A stretch of DNA of 39,328 bases from assembly GCF_001559795.1 (NCBI RefSeq), contig NZ_LOHY01000096.1:1-39328 (forward strand), in the 5' to 3' direction. The DNA is from Pseudostreptobacillus hongkongensis. Its GTDB lineage: Bacteria; Fusobacteriota; Fusobacteriia; Fusobacteriales; Leptotrichiaceae. Of the stretch, positions 1-8,061 are shown in pieces (the first letter of the stretch is position 1; each line of letters begins with the position of its first letter). The notes below the pieces were generated by a model. That model did no database searches, was not told the origin of the DNA, and worked only from the letters and a program-made list of their open reading frames with translations. Position numbers and translations under genes: made by a program.

Positions 1-21
1 TAAAACTCTCATCTTTTCTAC

Positions 22-50
22 ATTATATCATATTTTTATTTTTTTAACTT
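22..50 (-). promoter_or_regulatory. Extended -10 promoter reading off the left edge
   Basis: On the minus strand an extended -10 (TGATATAAT, positions 30 to 22) is followed by a G-containing leader that runs out of the window. The -35 region (about 45-50) is poor. The surrounding 60 bases are as A+T-rich as the native genes at the right, so this probably drives the chromosomal gene that follows rlmD once the island is ignored. Confidence 0.35.
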
Positions 51-126
51 TTTTAAATTGAATTGTTTTTTTATACAAATCATCTATTTATTATACTTTA
101 CTTATGTAACCTAGGGGTTGCGTTTG

Positions 127-159
127 TTACTTTAAAGTGCAATTTGACAATAAAAACAC
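127..159 (-). other. Decayed copy of the rlmD 3' end (candidate att site)
   Basis: Read on the minus strand this stretch encodes VFLLSNCTLK and a stop, closely parallel to the last codons of rlmD at 11790-11825 (VVLMSKVAPSK and stop). The shared core is GTGCAA-TTTGACA on the plus strand (137-149 against 11801-11815), and about three quarters of the aligned bases match. I infer that it is the displaced original 3' end of rlmD, left at the far side when the island integrated. Chance similarity in A+T-rich DNA is the alternative. Confidence 0.4.
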
Positions 160-174
160 CAATGTTTATAGGTG

Positions 175-354
175 TTAGAGTATGGTTTGATTACTGTTTT
201 TTGTCGAAAGGTGGGATACATACACCAAAGGAAGATAGGCAGACTTCTTATCATCTGCTATCTCCTCACAGTGGATATTAGTAAGAGCCTCATATGTTGT
301 AAGGTCTGAATAAGCTTCATGATTAAACTTATCAATACCAGTATCTCTTAATCC
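175..354 (-). pseudogene. Fragment of an ICE cargo gene (C-terminus lost at the island end)
   Basis: A coherent minus-strand frame of 56 residues (from Asp at 345 to a TAA at 175-177) follows the antirepressor gene. It reads through KFNHEAYSDLTTYEALTN and then SAYLPLVYVS. The style matches Firmicutes ICE proteins that carry a nucleotide-deoxyribosyltransferase-like domain beginning PLVYVCSP, but I recall this only loosely. The frame has no usable start codon and breaks off where that domain would begin, about 15 bases from the candidate att copy, so it was probably cut by formation of the island end. A plus-strand frame over the same bases is not considered coding. Confidence 0.4.
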
Positions 355-1115
355 TCCTGTTCGATAAATGGATAGATGCCTTCGTTCTTCAAAATGTCAT
401 AAAGGAAAAGTCTTCCCTTCTGAGTCCAGTAAGTATGCATCACACTTCTTCTTTCATCAATTGCGTAGGTACGAGACTGTGTGTATCCAAACTCGGAATA
501 ATGCTGATATAAAAGCCATGTCTTTCTAAACTTGTACTGAACCCCAAGTTTATGAAGTAACTCATTAAACTTTCGACCACTCATGCCATAGTCTTTTGCA
601 ATCTGTGTGATAGGAACTGTGTTTGTGTTCTGAAGAATGAGATCATAGTAACTTACCTTTGGCTGAAGTTCTGCAATATGCTGTCTCTGAACAAGTGCTA
701 ATGTTTCAAGCTGCTGTCTTCTCTCATGCTCTTCCTTAAGCTGAGTAAGTGCTGAAATTGCAAGATCAGGATTGCTAAGAATCTCATCAATCGCATACAT
801 ACCATGGTTACGAATAGCCGAAAGAACTTCTGATATAACCCAATGCTTGAACTTCTTTGCATTAGGCATCTTGCTTGAAAGAATAAGACTGTAAAGACCT
901 GACTCATTAATAAGGATTGTTTCCTTATCCTGGTTACCATCGAAAATCATAACCTTGTGTATGTCATCTTCATCAACGTGGCGGTTAATATCACGACTAC
1001 CATTTTGGTATCCGAGGATATATGCCACATCCTTACCAACAAACATAATCTCACCGTTAACAGTTGCTGTTCTTACAGAGCCAAAGTCTGTGCTATTAAA
1101 AATTTGTAATTCCAT
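348..1115 (-). CDS. BRO family / KilAC antirepressor-like DNA-binding protein
   Basis: This 255-residue protein has a Bro-N domain at about residues 1-110 (FGSVRTATVNGEIMFVGKDV near the start, then LINESGLYSLILSSKMP and KKFKHWVISEVL). A C-terminal phage antirepressor (KilAC/ANT) domain covers about 145-245, with ITQIAKDYGMSGRKFNELL as its helix-turn-helix-like part. Such proteins bind DNA and in phages counter repressors; in ICEs they sit in regulatory regions. The start is placed at Met 1115, not at the upstream in-frame codon, because AAGGAGG lies 8 bases before it. It follows the 179-aa gene by 40 bases and is probably co-transcribed with it. It looks intact. The target and role in this island are unknown. 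Confidence 0.85.
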   Translation of the reverse strand: MELQIFNSTDFGSVRTATVNGEIMFVGKDVAYILGYQNGSRDINRHVDEDDIHKVMIFDGNQDKETILINESGLYSLILSSKMPNAKKFKHWVISEVLSAIRNHGMYAIDEILSNPDLAISALTQLKEEHERRQQLETLALVQRQHIAELQPKVSYYDLILQNTNTVPITQIAKDYGMSGRKFNELLHKLGVQYKFRKTWLLYQHYSEFGYTQSRTYAIDERRSVMHTYWTQKGRLFLYDILKNEGIYPFIEQED

Positions 1116-1155
1116 GCGAATTACCTCCTTATAATTTCTTGAAGGTGTCACCCTC

Positions 1156-1695
1156 CTAACGTGTAGCCTTGGGAGAAGAGTTAAAAGGACGTTTTTGAAA
1201 AAACTTTTTTAATTTTTTAATTGAACGTCTGTAACGATGGCTGACATTATTTGAATCGTCACCGATTAACTCTGCATACTCACCGACAATCATGTCATCA
1301 AGAGCAATAGCAATCACCATGTCCGCAATTTCTGGTTTAAGAAAATTTCTCAAGATTTTGCAGTATTCTTCATATTCGATTTGGTTATGTACACCGTTGA
1401 TAGAACTGTAGAAAGCAGACTTGTCAGCTGCTCTGAACATGATTGCCTCTTCGGTATTAACCTCAACTGTTCCATCTTTGCTTTTCATATAAGCATTGCC
1501 AGTATGACGGTCATGCTTGTGCCAGCTGTTGTAATCTGGTCTGTTAAATCTCTTTTCGATTACATCCTGGATTCTCTTTTCGTAGTCTTCTTGACTCTCT
1601 TCTTCTGTGATTGAGATGTTTAACCATTTTTCAATCTCCTTTGTTTCAACCTCTAAGGTTTGGTATGCATCCTCGTAACGCATCTTAATTTTCAT
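1156..1695 (-). CDS. Small HTH / sigma-70 region-4-like protein, ICE type
   Basis: A 179-residue soluble, charged protein. The first 100 residues are acidic and Lys/Glu-rich with no recognised domain. The last 70 (IADMVIAIALDDMIVGEYAE, then a basic RYRRSIKKLKKFF) have the spacing of a sigma-factor region-4 helix-turn-helix, in which a conserved basic helix closes the domain. Proteins of this kind occur near regulators in Firmicutes ICEs; that is a family-level impression. The start at 1695 has an AAAGGC site 8 bases upstream. The frame stays open for about 50 more codons upstream without an ATG, so a longer ancestral protein is possible. It precedes the antirepressor gene in the same direction. 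Function is not established. Confidence 0.6.
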   Translation of the reverse strand: MKIKMRYEDAYQTLEVETKEIEKWLNISITEEESQEDYEKRIQDVIEKRFNRPDYNSWHKHDRHTGNAYMKSKDGTVEVNTEEAIMFRAADKSAFYSSINGVHNQIEYEEYCKILRNFLKPEIADMVIAIALDDMIVGEYAELIGDDSNNVSHRYRRSIKKLKKFFQKRPFNSSPKATR

Positions 1696-2217
1696 AATGT
1701 CTGCCTTTCTGCCTGATTCTTGCAGAAGGGCAATAGGAACAAATAAAGGCCAGCGCTTGTAGAAGTACCGACCCAAAAAGCCTGAAAAATGGCATAAGGA
1801 AATAAGGGTACCTCTATCACACCTTCCACAGGTTCTCCTGTAGTTGATGTCGATATCTGTATCCCAATGCCCTTATAGCTAATCAGGCCTTGTGATATTT
1901 AATATTTGAGTGTCTGCCACTCAATTTGATACACAACAATTTATGTATCAAAATCAATAGCAGTGTTTTATTAGAGTGAACTAAAAATATGTATAAACGA
2001 GCAATTCTCTTCGAACGCATAATTTGTTCACGGGAAAGTGTAGAATTTTGCAAAAATTTCTGATATAATAGTCCGTAGACAAATTCTCGCAAACCATTGA
2101 ACCTATGCAAGTACCTTGTTGCCTGTTTTTTACACTTACGAGTATACATATTCGATTAGGTGAGCAATGGTGAGTTTTGGTGAGTTACTTGAAACAACTA
2201 TTAAAGAGGTGAATTTA
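1696..2217. other. Intergenic region between divergent units
   Basis: I see no convincing gene in these 522 bases. A minus-strand frame at 1883-2149 (88 codons) has no ribosome site and no recognisable family. The minus-strand frame leading into the 1156-1695 gene is open back to about 1875 and could be the remains of a longer N-terminus (it contains CGRC and RYFYKRW). A plus-strand promoter for the helicase cassette lies at about 2061-2069. Confidence 0.5.
2061..2069 (+). promoter_or_regulatory. Extended -10 promoter of the helicase cassette
   Basis: TGATATAAT (2061-2069) is a perfect extended -10 element. There is no good -35 at 17 bases, which is usual for extended -10 promoters. Transcription would start near 2076 and leave a leader of about 140 bases before the start at 2218. 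Confidence 0.5.
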
Positions 2218-3165
2218 ATGAATTTTGAGGAGTTTGCAAAAAAACTAAAACCTCTTATCGGAGGATCATATAATAGCGGAACATTCACCAAATCTTTATT
2301 TGAATCGATTGTTCCAATTGAGTCAGTTGACCTGCTTGGACATTTTAAGATTGAAACTTATAGGTCTTACTACAAAGGGTCAGGTATTGGAAAGATTGCT
2401 AAGACAATTGTTCCATACTTAGATGCAGAGCAATTTGTAGAGTACCTTGATTCATTTGAATCAGAAGACACGGCTCAGAATTTAAGTGATGCCTTTGAGA
2501 AAGAAATTACAAATATTACTCCACACAATGCCTCAGAGAAGATCTCCTATCTTTTTAAAGACATAATCAAAGATGCTGCATCAGCCAAAAGAAAAAGCAC
2601 TCCGAAGAGTGCTGATAAAAATTCACACGATATTCTTGAAGAAAAGATACTGACATCTGGACAGGCAGTAGTCGATGCGTGGGGTAACGCAGTAAGCAAC
2701 CTACTAAATGAATTAGATGGTAACAGTACTACCGGAACAATAAGTATTCCAATTCCAGAAGAACTAGCAGATGAATCTCCCTATTCTTCTGAAGACAATT
2801 TACTACTTGAAGAGTTCACAGCAGATTATGACGAAATCATGGTTTCTCTCATTGGAGAAAACTATGCTGCATCATTAATCGACATGACTCTGCCATGTAA
2901 AATAAAAGACTTGTATGAAACCAGATGGGTGTCAAAAGCAGATACATTTGCTGATCCATCTTTAAAATCATATGTTTTTGGTTTACTTGGCGAATTAAAC
3001 AATATAAGCAATAGCTTCTTATCACGTGGCTCTGCAACTCCTTTTTTAGAAAGTTCAAGAACCAAAATACGCAATTTGTATATAAAGCTTCATCCAGACC
3101 AATTCGCATGGTCATTTCCGTATGATGCTTTTATCGATGATTGGGATGACGGAGAATATCAATAA
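2218..3165 (+). CDS. Unknown protein paired with the SF1 helicase
   Basis: A 315-residue protein of no family I can name, with no signal peptide or membrane segment. Residues 1-85 form a compact unit (FAKKLKPLIGG, then ETYRSYYKGSGIGKIAKTI, ending EQFVEYLDSF). It looks like a helical module that I believe recurs at the N-terminus of other Firmicutes accessory proteins, but I cannot verify this. A Lys/Ser-rich, low-complexity linker lies near 120-140. A second, acidic domain (about 195-315) ends in KLHPDQFAWSFPYDAF and an Asp/Glu-rich tail. The start is set at 2218 because AGAGGTGA lies just upstream; an in-frame ATG at 2167 has no such site. The helicase gene begins 18 bases after its stop. 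The pairing suggests that it is a sensor or adaptor for the helicase. Confidence 0.75.
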   Translation: MNFEEFAKKLKPLIGGSYNSGTFTKSLFESIVPIESVDLLGHFKIETYRSYYKGSGIGKIAKTIVPYLDAEQFVEYLDSFESEDTAQNLSDAFEKEITNITPHNASEKISYLFKDIIKDAASAKRKSTPKSADKNSHDILEEKILTSGQAVVDAWGNAVSNLLNELDGNSTTGTISIPIPEELADESPYSSEDNLLLEEFTADYDEIMVSLIGENYAASLIDMTLPCKIKDLYETRWVSKADTFADPSLKSYVFGLLGELNNISNSFLSRGSATPFLESSRTKIRNLYIKLHPDQFAWSFPYDAFIDDWDDGEYQ

Positions 3166-3183
3166 CCGAAGGGAGGAATGCTA

Positions 3184-5958
3184 ATGCCAACAATCAATGA
3201 ATCTATCAAGAAGATAGATAGTGTTATCTGTAGGCATTTAGATGAAATAGAAAATAATTCTCGTGGTGCTATTTCTCAAGACATTTTAGAGCAGTTAACA
3301 AAGTTCGTAAATCACATCATGCTCAAGTTTTATGCTAGCGGCAGAGAAATACCTATCAATACTGAAAACATAGCAAATGCCATCGAGTTTGCACAGATAA
3401 ACAGCGAACTGTACACCTTATATAAATTCCATAATTACCTGGAAGTAGTCACTACACAATACACTTTGGATGAAGACGGTTCTGAACGATTAATGCTGAA
3501 GTACTATCAATACCTATTAGAAGCCAAAAATCTTATCTGGAACTACTTTGGTATCGAGGTATTACATAACATAGACAAATTTCCTCTTCATTTAGATGAT
3601 ACTTTACAGGAATACTATAAAAAAATTTCTGAAAAAATAGAACAACATCCCGTGCCATTACATAGTGACAGTAAAGATAAATACTATATTCAGAAAATCA
3701 AACCACTTTTTGTAAACAGAAAAATATACTATGAAATCACATTTATGCCTATAGATGATAGGAAGAACAAATCCAAATCTAACAGCGTAATTGCTTTTAC
3801 CAAACTTCCAATCAAAAGAAATTATGCATCTAAATTTCATCTAATACATGAAACTATCGATATACTAGGAAAAACAATGCCGATCATCATTATTGATGGT
3901 TGGGAGGTATCCATTCGTGACTGTGAATTTCAAAATTTTATCAAATTGATAAAAGGAGAGAAAAAAAGAGTACCGTATCCAGAACAACGAATAATCTGTG
4001 AGTTTCTTACCAAGAAAAAATACACCCTTACTTCGATAATGGACTTTCCAGATAAGGCATATGATGAACTTACTCTAGAATGGAAAAATAACCTTAAATC
4101 CACTATTTTTATTCCAATTCTAGACCAATGTAGAAATCTTATACGAAATGGGCGTAAAGGACAAAATGTGCTACGTTATCTTCTTTATAACATGAACAAC
4201 GTCATAATCAAGAGCCAATATTCAAATGGATACTATAGCAAATACTATGAAGAGTGGGTACACGCCGGAAACAGTTATCTTTCCGGTTTGTATTTATCTA
4301 ATGGTTGCAGACAGTTTGATTCTTTACCATTTAACAAATCTCCTGTTGGCCACAATCCAAAATTATCAGATGTATTTGATTGTATTCCATGCAAGGATAA
4401 ACGTCCGGAATTATTCGCAAGGTTTATAAGGAATAACACTGAAGGTAAAGGTCAGCTCTTTACAGATATTGAGGAATTGAGTAATTTCCCAGATTATCCA
4501 AAGCTCATTGAAAAATATAACAATAGCCTTTACTCAGGCCACAGACCTGCAAGTGATTTAATGCTTGAACACAATCAGGTATTTATAAACGATTACAAGC
4601 TTGATACTTGCACTATAATCGAGAAATTACAGGAGTTGGCTAAATCTGGTATCGAAAATTACAGTAATGATGTGGACATTTGGCTACTATTTGATGATTA
4701 CGAAATTGATTGTGATGAAAAGAAAGCCATCATCACTCGCATTTTTTCGGAATCAAAAGTTGGTGTGATATATGGTTCTGCAGGTGTAGGTAAATCTACG
4801 CTTATAAATCATGTTTCTCACTACTTAAATGATGATGCCAAATTATATCTAACCCAAACAAATCCAGCAAAAGAGAACCTGATGCGAAAGATTGATGCAG
4901 AAAATACAACTTTCTCAACAATTGAAAGTTTTAAACGCCGAGTGGCTTCTTTTGCGAAGTATAAGTTATTGGTTATTGATGAGTGTAGTACAGTCAGCAA
5001 TAAAGATATGGTTGAGATTCTTCAAAATGCAAATTTTGAAATGCTTTTATTAGTTGGAGACACTTATCAGATTGACGCCATTCAATTTGGAAATTGGTTC
5101 TCAGTATTAAAAGCATTTTTACCAGAAAGTGCTGTATTTGAACTTACCCAGCCCCATCGAACCAAAGATGAACGATTATTTGAACTTTGGGATAAGGTCA
5201 GACAGATGGATGATACTGCAAAAGAAGTTATCGAAAGAGAAAGCTACTCCTTAAAAGTAGATGAATCATTGCTCTCTTCTCTTGACCCAGAAGAGGCTAT
5301 TCTCTGCCTGAACTATGATGGTTTATATGGAATCAACAACATCAATAGATTCTTACAGGAAAGCAATCCCAACCCCGCTATACAATGGGCCATTCAACAA
5401 TATAAAGTTGGAGACCCGATTCTCTTCCTTGATTCGGATAGGTTCTTCCCTGTCATACACAATAATATGAAGGGAATCATAAAGGGAATTGAAATCTTAG
5501 ACCCAGACACTAATGAAGAACGCATTCAATTTGATATTGAAATACCTAAGGTAGTAAATGAAAGTGATCTTTGGCGTATTAACCTCGAACTACTTGAATG
5601 TTGGAAAAGCGAAGGAAAATCGTTAGTTAGATTTTATGTACACAAATTAAAGAGCGCTGACGAAGATGGAGATGAAAGTACCTCATTCACTATTGTACCA
5701 TTTCAATTCGCTTATGCTGTATCCATTCATAAAGCGCAAGGATTGGAATATGACTCTGTAAAAATCGTCATTACCGATGAGGTTGAAGAACTTGTAACAC
5801 ACAATATCTTCTACACTGCTATCACAAGAGCCAGGGAAAAACTAAAAATTTACTGGACTCCAGAAGTTGAAGAAAAAGTTATAAACCGAATTAAGCCACG
5901 AGATATAAGTAAGGATGTAGAATTATTAAAGAACTATCTCATAGATAGACAGAAATAA
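3184..5958 (+). CDS. SF1 (RecD/Pif1-like) helicase with a large N-terminal domain of unknown function
   Basis: A 924-residue protein. The C-terminal 400 residues are a superfamily 1 helicase: Walker A GSAGVGKST (about 531-539), Walker B VIDECS (Asp599-Glu600), motif III GDTYQIDA, a QPHRT motif, motif V VSIHKAQGLEYDS (Ser847-Lys850-Gln852) and motif VI YTAITRAREKLKIY (from 877). All catalytic residues are present, so it should hydrolyse ATP and translocate on or unwind nucleic acid. The first 520 residues match nothing I recognise; they include a Cys-pair segment (CIPCKDKRPELF) and probably provide specificity or effector function. The start at 3184 sits 7 bases after GGGAGG; the ATG at 3178 is too close. 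It is co-directional with the 315-aa gene and probably forms a two-gene defence cassette with it (inference from location). Confidence 0.85.
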   Translation: MPTINESIKKIDSVICRHLDEIENNSRGAISQDILEQLTKFVNHIMLKFYASGREIPINTENIANAIEFAQINSELYTLYKFHNYLEVVTTQYTLDEDGSERLMLKYYQYLLEAKNLIWNYFGIEVLHNIDKFPLHLDDTLQEYYKKISEKIEQHPVPLHSDSKDKYYIQKIKPLFVNRKIYYEITFMPIDDRKNKSKSNSVIAFTKLPIKRNYASKFHLIHETIDILGKTMPIIIIDGWEVSIRDCEFQNFIKLIKGEKKRVPYPEQRIICEFLTKKKYTLTSIMDFPDKAYDELTLEWKNNLKSTIFIPILDQCRNLIRNGRKGQNVLRYLLYNMNNVIIKSQYSNGYYSKYYEEWVHAGNSYLSGLYLSNGCRQFDSLPFNKSPVGHNPKLSDVFDCIPCKDKRPELFARFIRNNTEGKGQLFTDIEELSNFPDYPKLIEKYNNSLYSGHRPASDLMLEHNQVFINDYKLDTCTIIEKLQELAKSGIENYSNDVDIWLLFDDYEIDCDEKKAIITRIFSESKVGVIYGSAGVGKSTLINHVSHYLNDDAKLYLTQTNPAKENLMRKIDAENTTFSTIESFKRRVASFAKYKLLVIDECSTVSNKDMVEILQNANFEMLLLVGDTYQIDAIQFGNWFSVLKAFLPESAVFELTQPHRTKDERLFELWDKVRQMDDTAKEVIERESYSLKVDESLLSSLDPEEAILCLNYDGLYGINNINRFLQESNPNPAIQWAIQQYKVGDPILFLDSDRFFPVIHNNMKGIIKGIEILDPDTNEERIQFDIEIPKVVNESDLWRINLELLECWKSEGKSLVRFYVHKLKSADEDGDESTSFTIVPFQFAYAVSIHKAQGLEYDSVKIVITDEVEELVTHNIFYTAITRAREKLKIYWTPEVEEKVINRIKPRDISKDVELLKNYLIDRQK

Positions 5959-6002
5959 AAAGATCCCTTTGATTTTTTTCTATAACACAAGGAGGTTGAG
6001 AC

Positions 6003-6206
6003 ATGAGAATTAGTTATAACAAATTATGGAAGATGTTAATCGACAAAGAAATGAACAAAAACGATTTAAAAGATGCTGCCGGAATAAGTGCAGCATCTAT
6101 TGCCAAGCTTGGTAAAGGTGCAAATATCACCACCGATGTCCTTATCAAAATCTGTGAAGCAATGGATTGTAAATTAGAGGACATCATGGAAACAATAAAG
6201 GATTAG
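6003..6206 (+). CDS. Small Cro/CI-type HTH regulator
   Basis: A 67-residue single-domain XRE-like helix-turn-helix: LKDAAGISAASIAKLGKGA forms the turn and recognition helix, followed by VLIKICEAMDCKLEDIME. A strong AAGGAGG lies 8 bases before the start. It sits directly upstream of the restriction-modification remains, where small HTH proteins often act as controllers (C-protein-like) that delay endonuclease expression. It could equally repress the helicase cassette, which ends 44 bases upstream. The protein looks intact. Confidence 0.85.
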   Translation: MRISYNKLWKMLIDKEMNKNDLKDAAGISAASIAKLGKGANITTDVLIKICEAMDCKLEDIMETIKD

Positions 6207-6221
6207 GATTTGATAATACCA

Positions 6222-6471
6222 ATGAATCGCAATACATCCGTGGAACTCACCAATATGTGCATGGTCTACGATAGAAACGGTAATGTCCTAGTTGAGGAAG
6301 AAGTCGGTAAGGACTCTTGTGGTTAATTTTTCCTGGTGGTCATGTTGAGAACAGAGAATCTGTTGTTGATTCAATGGTCAGAGAAATAAAGGAAGAAACC
6401 TGGTTGACTATATCCAATCTTGAATTTTGTGGCATTAAAGACTGGGTTGAAGAAGATGGCTCACGATATAT
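6222..6471 (+). pseudogene. NUDIX hydrolase pseudogene, frameshifted and truncated
   Basis: Translation from ATG 6222 gives TSVELTNMCMVYDRNGNVLV, a typical NUDIX N-terminus, then runs into a stop at 6324. The frame resumes at about 6317 with LIFPGGHVE and a NUDIX box: Gly, five residues, Glu, seven residues, then REIKEE. The shift lies at about 6312-6322. The box glycine that normally follows EET is Trp (ETWLTI, a single G-to-T change). At about 6471 the sequence changes abruptly into a C5-methyltransferase gene in a different frame, so the last part of the NUDIX gene is missing. Intact members hydrolyse nucleoside diphosphate derivatives such as 8-oxo-dGTP. This copy cannot be functional. 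Confidence 0.75.
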
Positions 6472-7066
6472 GGTGTTCCTCAACAAAGGCAAAGATTGCT
6501 GTTTGTTGGCATAAGCAAATCATTGAATATTGATTCTGAATTTGTATTTCCTCAAGGAACATTTTCTCCTGAAAAATTACTGAACCGTAGATGATGCGTT
6601 TTCTGATTTACCAAGCATTAAGACTGGAGAAAAAAGTGACACATATAAGTCTCCACCTCAAAACGATTATCAAAAAATGTTACGTGGTTTAGAAGATTAT
6701 CCAGTAGAGCAGCCCGCTCAACTATATAACCATGTGTCACCAAATCACCCTCAATCGACTGTTGATATGATTGGAAACACACCACAAGGGACACATATGT
6801 ATCCCACATTTAAGCAAAGAATTCGCCTGTCCTTAAATTACCCTAGTCCGACTCAATTGGCGGGAGGTATCAGACCCTCTTTTCAATTTGGTAACCCTAC
6901 TGATGCAAGAGGACTAACAACCAGAGAAAGAGCTCGTATTCAAAGTTTTCCTGATTCTTATATATTCAAGGGAGGCATTGTTCAAGAAAGAGTTCAAATA
7001 GGTAATGCAGTCCCACCGTTAATGATTTTTAACATAGCAAAGGAATTAATTAAATATTTCAAATAA
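6472..7066 (+). pseudogene. C5-cytosine methyltransferase remnant (motif VIII to C-terminus)
   Basis: The sequence begins exactly at motif VIII (GVPQQRQRLLFVGIS), then shifts frame by one base near 6586. It continues as VDDAFSDLPSIKTGEK, the target-recognition part SPTQLAGGIRPSFQFG, motif IX (RERARIQSFPD) and motif X (GNAVPP). Motifs I, IV (the catalytic Pro-Cys) and VI are absent, so it is dead. From about residue 250 of a complete enzyme it is roughly two thirds identical to the intact methyltransferase at 8573-9832, including the recognition segment. The 5' part was removed by the deletion that joined it to the NUDIX gene. The stop is followed at once by the endonuclease genes, which it once presumably protected against. 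Confidence 0.85.
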
Positions 7067-7086
7067 AACACAAAGGAGCGATGACT

Positions 7087-8058
7087 ATGAATAATTATGG
7101 AACTTTTGACATTTATTATGACAGTTTAACTGAGGCTGATTGGTTTTCTCAGCTTCACCCAGCTTTTGATATTGATGCAAACAGATATCATATCATTGAA
7201 AGACGAGGTAACAATACCGCTTTAATAGACAAAATCACCGAGTATGATAAGCCTGATATTATTGTGATTAAAGACAACAAACCTCTATTGGTAATTGAAA
7301 TCACACAAGAGGTTCCTACTGGCCACAATGTTGGTCAGAGATTTGCCAGACTCGTTAGAGCAATTGAATTAGGTATTCCAACAATCTACTACTTCCCATT
7401 TGATGCTAAAAAGCATGGTGCTAATGCAAACATTTGTAACCTTAATATAAGACTCTTAGATGCCGCAAAAAAGATGCTTGCTATTCACGATACCCCGATC
7501 ATGTGCGTTAATTGGCCTACGGATAGAAATGGTGAAATTATCGTAGATGGAACAGAAAATGATGTTATCAAAGAAATAATAAAATCATATGTAGAAAGTG
7601 GTTTTAATAAGAATTGTGATGGCATTAAGAATCAGTTGGCATATATGGATTACGAGTATAGAAGACGTTTAGAAATCCGTCCTTCATATGGTACTCTTCC
7701 TCCATCTGTAGAAAAAGTTTTAACAACAACATTCTTGAGGAACAATGGTATTACTAATGTTCCTGATAGTTTTAAGAATAGAAAATACACCTATGTTTAT
7801 AAGATGGATATGACTCCAGACAAATGTAAACGTCAGGATCCATATACTGGAACCACATTCATTTATGACTATATGGTATGCAGAACTGGTAGTGCTGTGG
7901 AAGATAAAAACAATAATCTTGTGTTATCTTTCCCTAAGCTTACTATTGATATCTGGAATTCCAAAAATCCTAATGACCCTACAACTAAGAGTTGCAATTG
8001 GTATCTTACAGCGAACATGTTCTTACTCAAAGACGGATATATTATGGTTAGGGGGTAA
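7087..8058 (+). CDS. Restriction endonuclease-like protein, large subunit (PD-X13-EIT)
   Basis: A 323-residue protein with a PD-(D/E)XK-like core: Pro56-Asp57 (KPDIIVI), then Glu71-Ile-Thr73-Gln74 (LLVIEITQEVPTGHN), and a conserved-looking QRFARLVRAIELGIPTIYYF. Thr stands where the catalytic Lys would be, so it may use a variant active site or be a non-cutting partner. The C-terminal half (about 190-323) is of unknown type and could carry DNA recognition. The start at 7087 lies 8 bases after AGGAG; the ATG at 7081 is too close. The smaller endonuclease gene follows 3 bases after its stop, so the two are surely co-translated. I infer a two-subunit type II enzyme. Confidence 0.7.
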   Translation: MNNYGTFDIYYDSLTEADWFSQLHPAFDIDANRYHIIERRGNNTALIDKITEYDKPDIIVIKDNKPLLVIEITQEVPTGHNVGQRFARLVRAIELGIPTIYYFPFDAKKHGANANICNLNIRLLDAAKKMLAIHDTPIMCVNWPTDRNGEIIVDGTENDVIKEIIKSYVESGFNKNCDGIKNQLAYMDYEYRRRLEIRPSYGTLPPSVEKVLTTTFLRNNGITNVPDSFKNRKYTYVYKMDMTPDKCKRQDPYTGTTFIYDYMVCRTGSAVEDKNNNLVLSFPKLTIDIWNSKNPNDPTTKSCNWYLTANMFLLKDGYIMVRG

Positions 8059-8061
8059 ACA

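Noticed and set aside
106-130. Inverted repeat GTAAC...GTTAC with nested AACC/GGTT as a terminator
   Set aside because: Short stems that cannot form together and no T run; not convincing.
156-177. AACACC/GGTGTT hairpin near the left end
   Set aside because: A 6-bp stem with a 10-base loop and no T run; may simply reflect the att junction.
63-281. Plus-strand frame of 72 codons at the left end
   Set aside because: It spans the native/island border, has no ribosome site, and lies opposite a better supported minus-strand remnant.
1883-2149. Minus-strand frame of 88 codons upstream of the helicase cassette
   Set aside because: No ribosome site, no recognisable family and it covers the plus-strand promoter.
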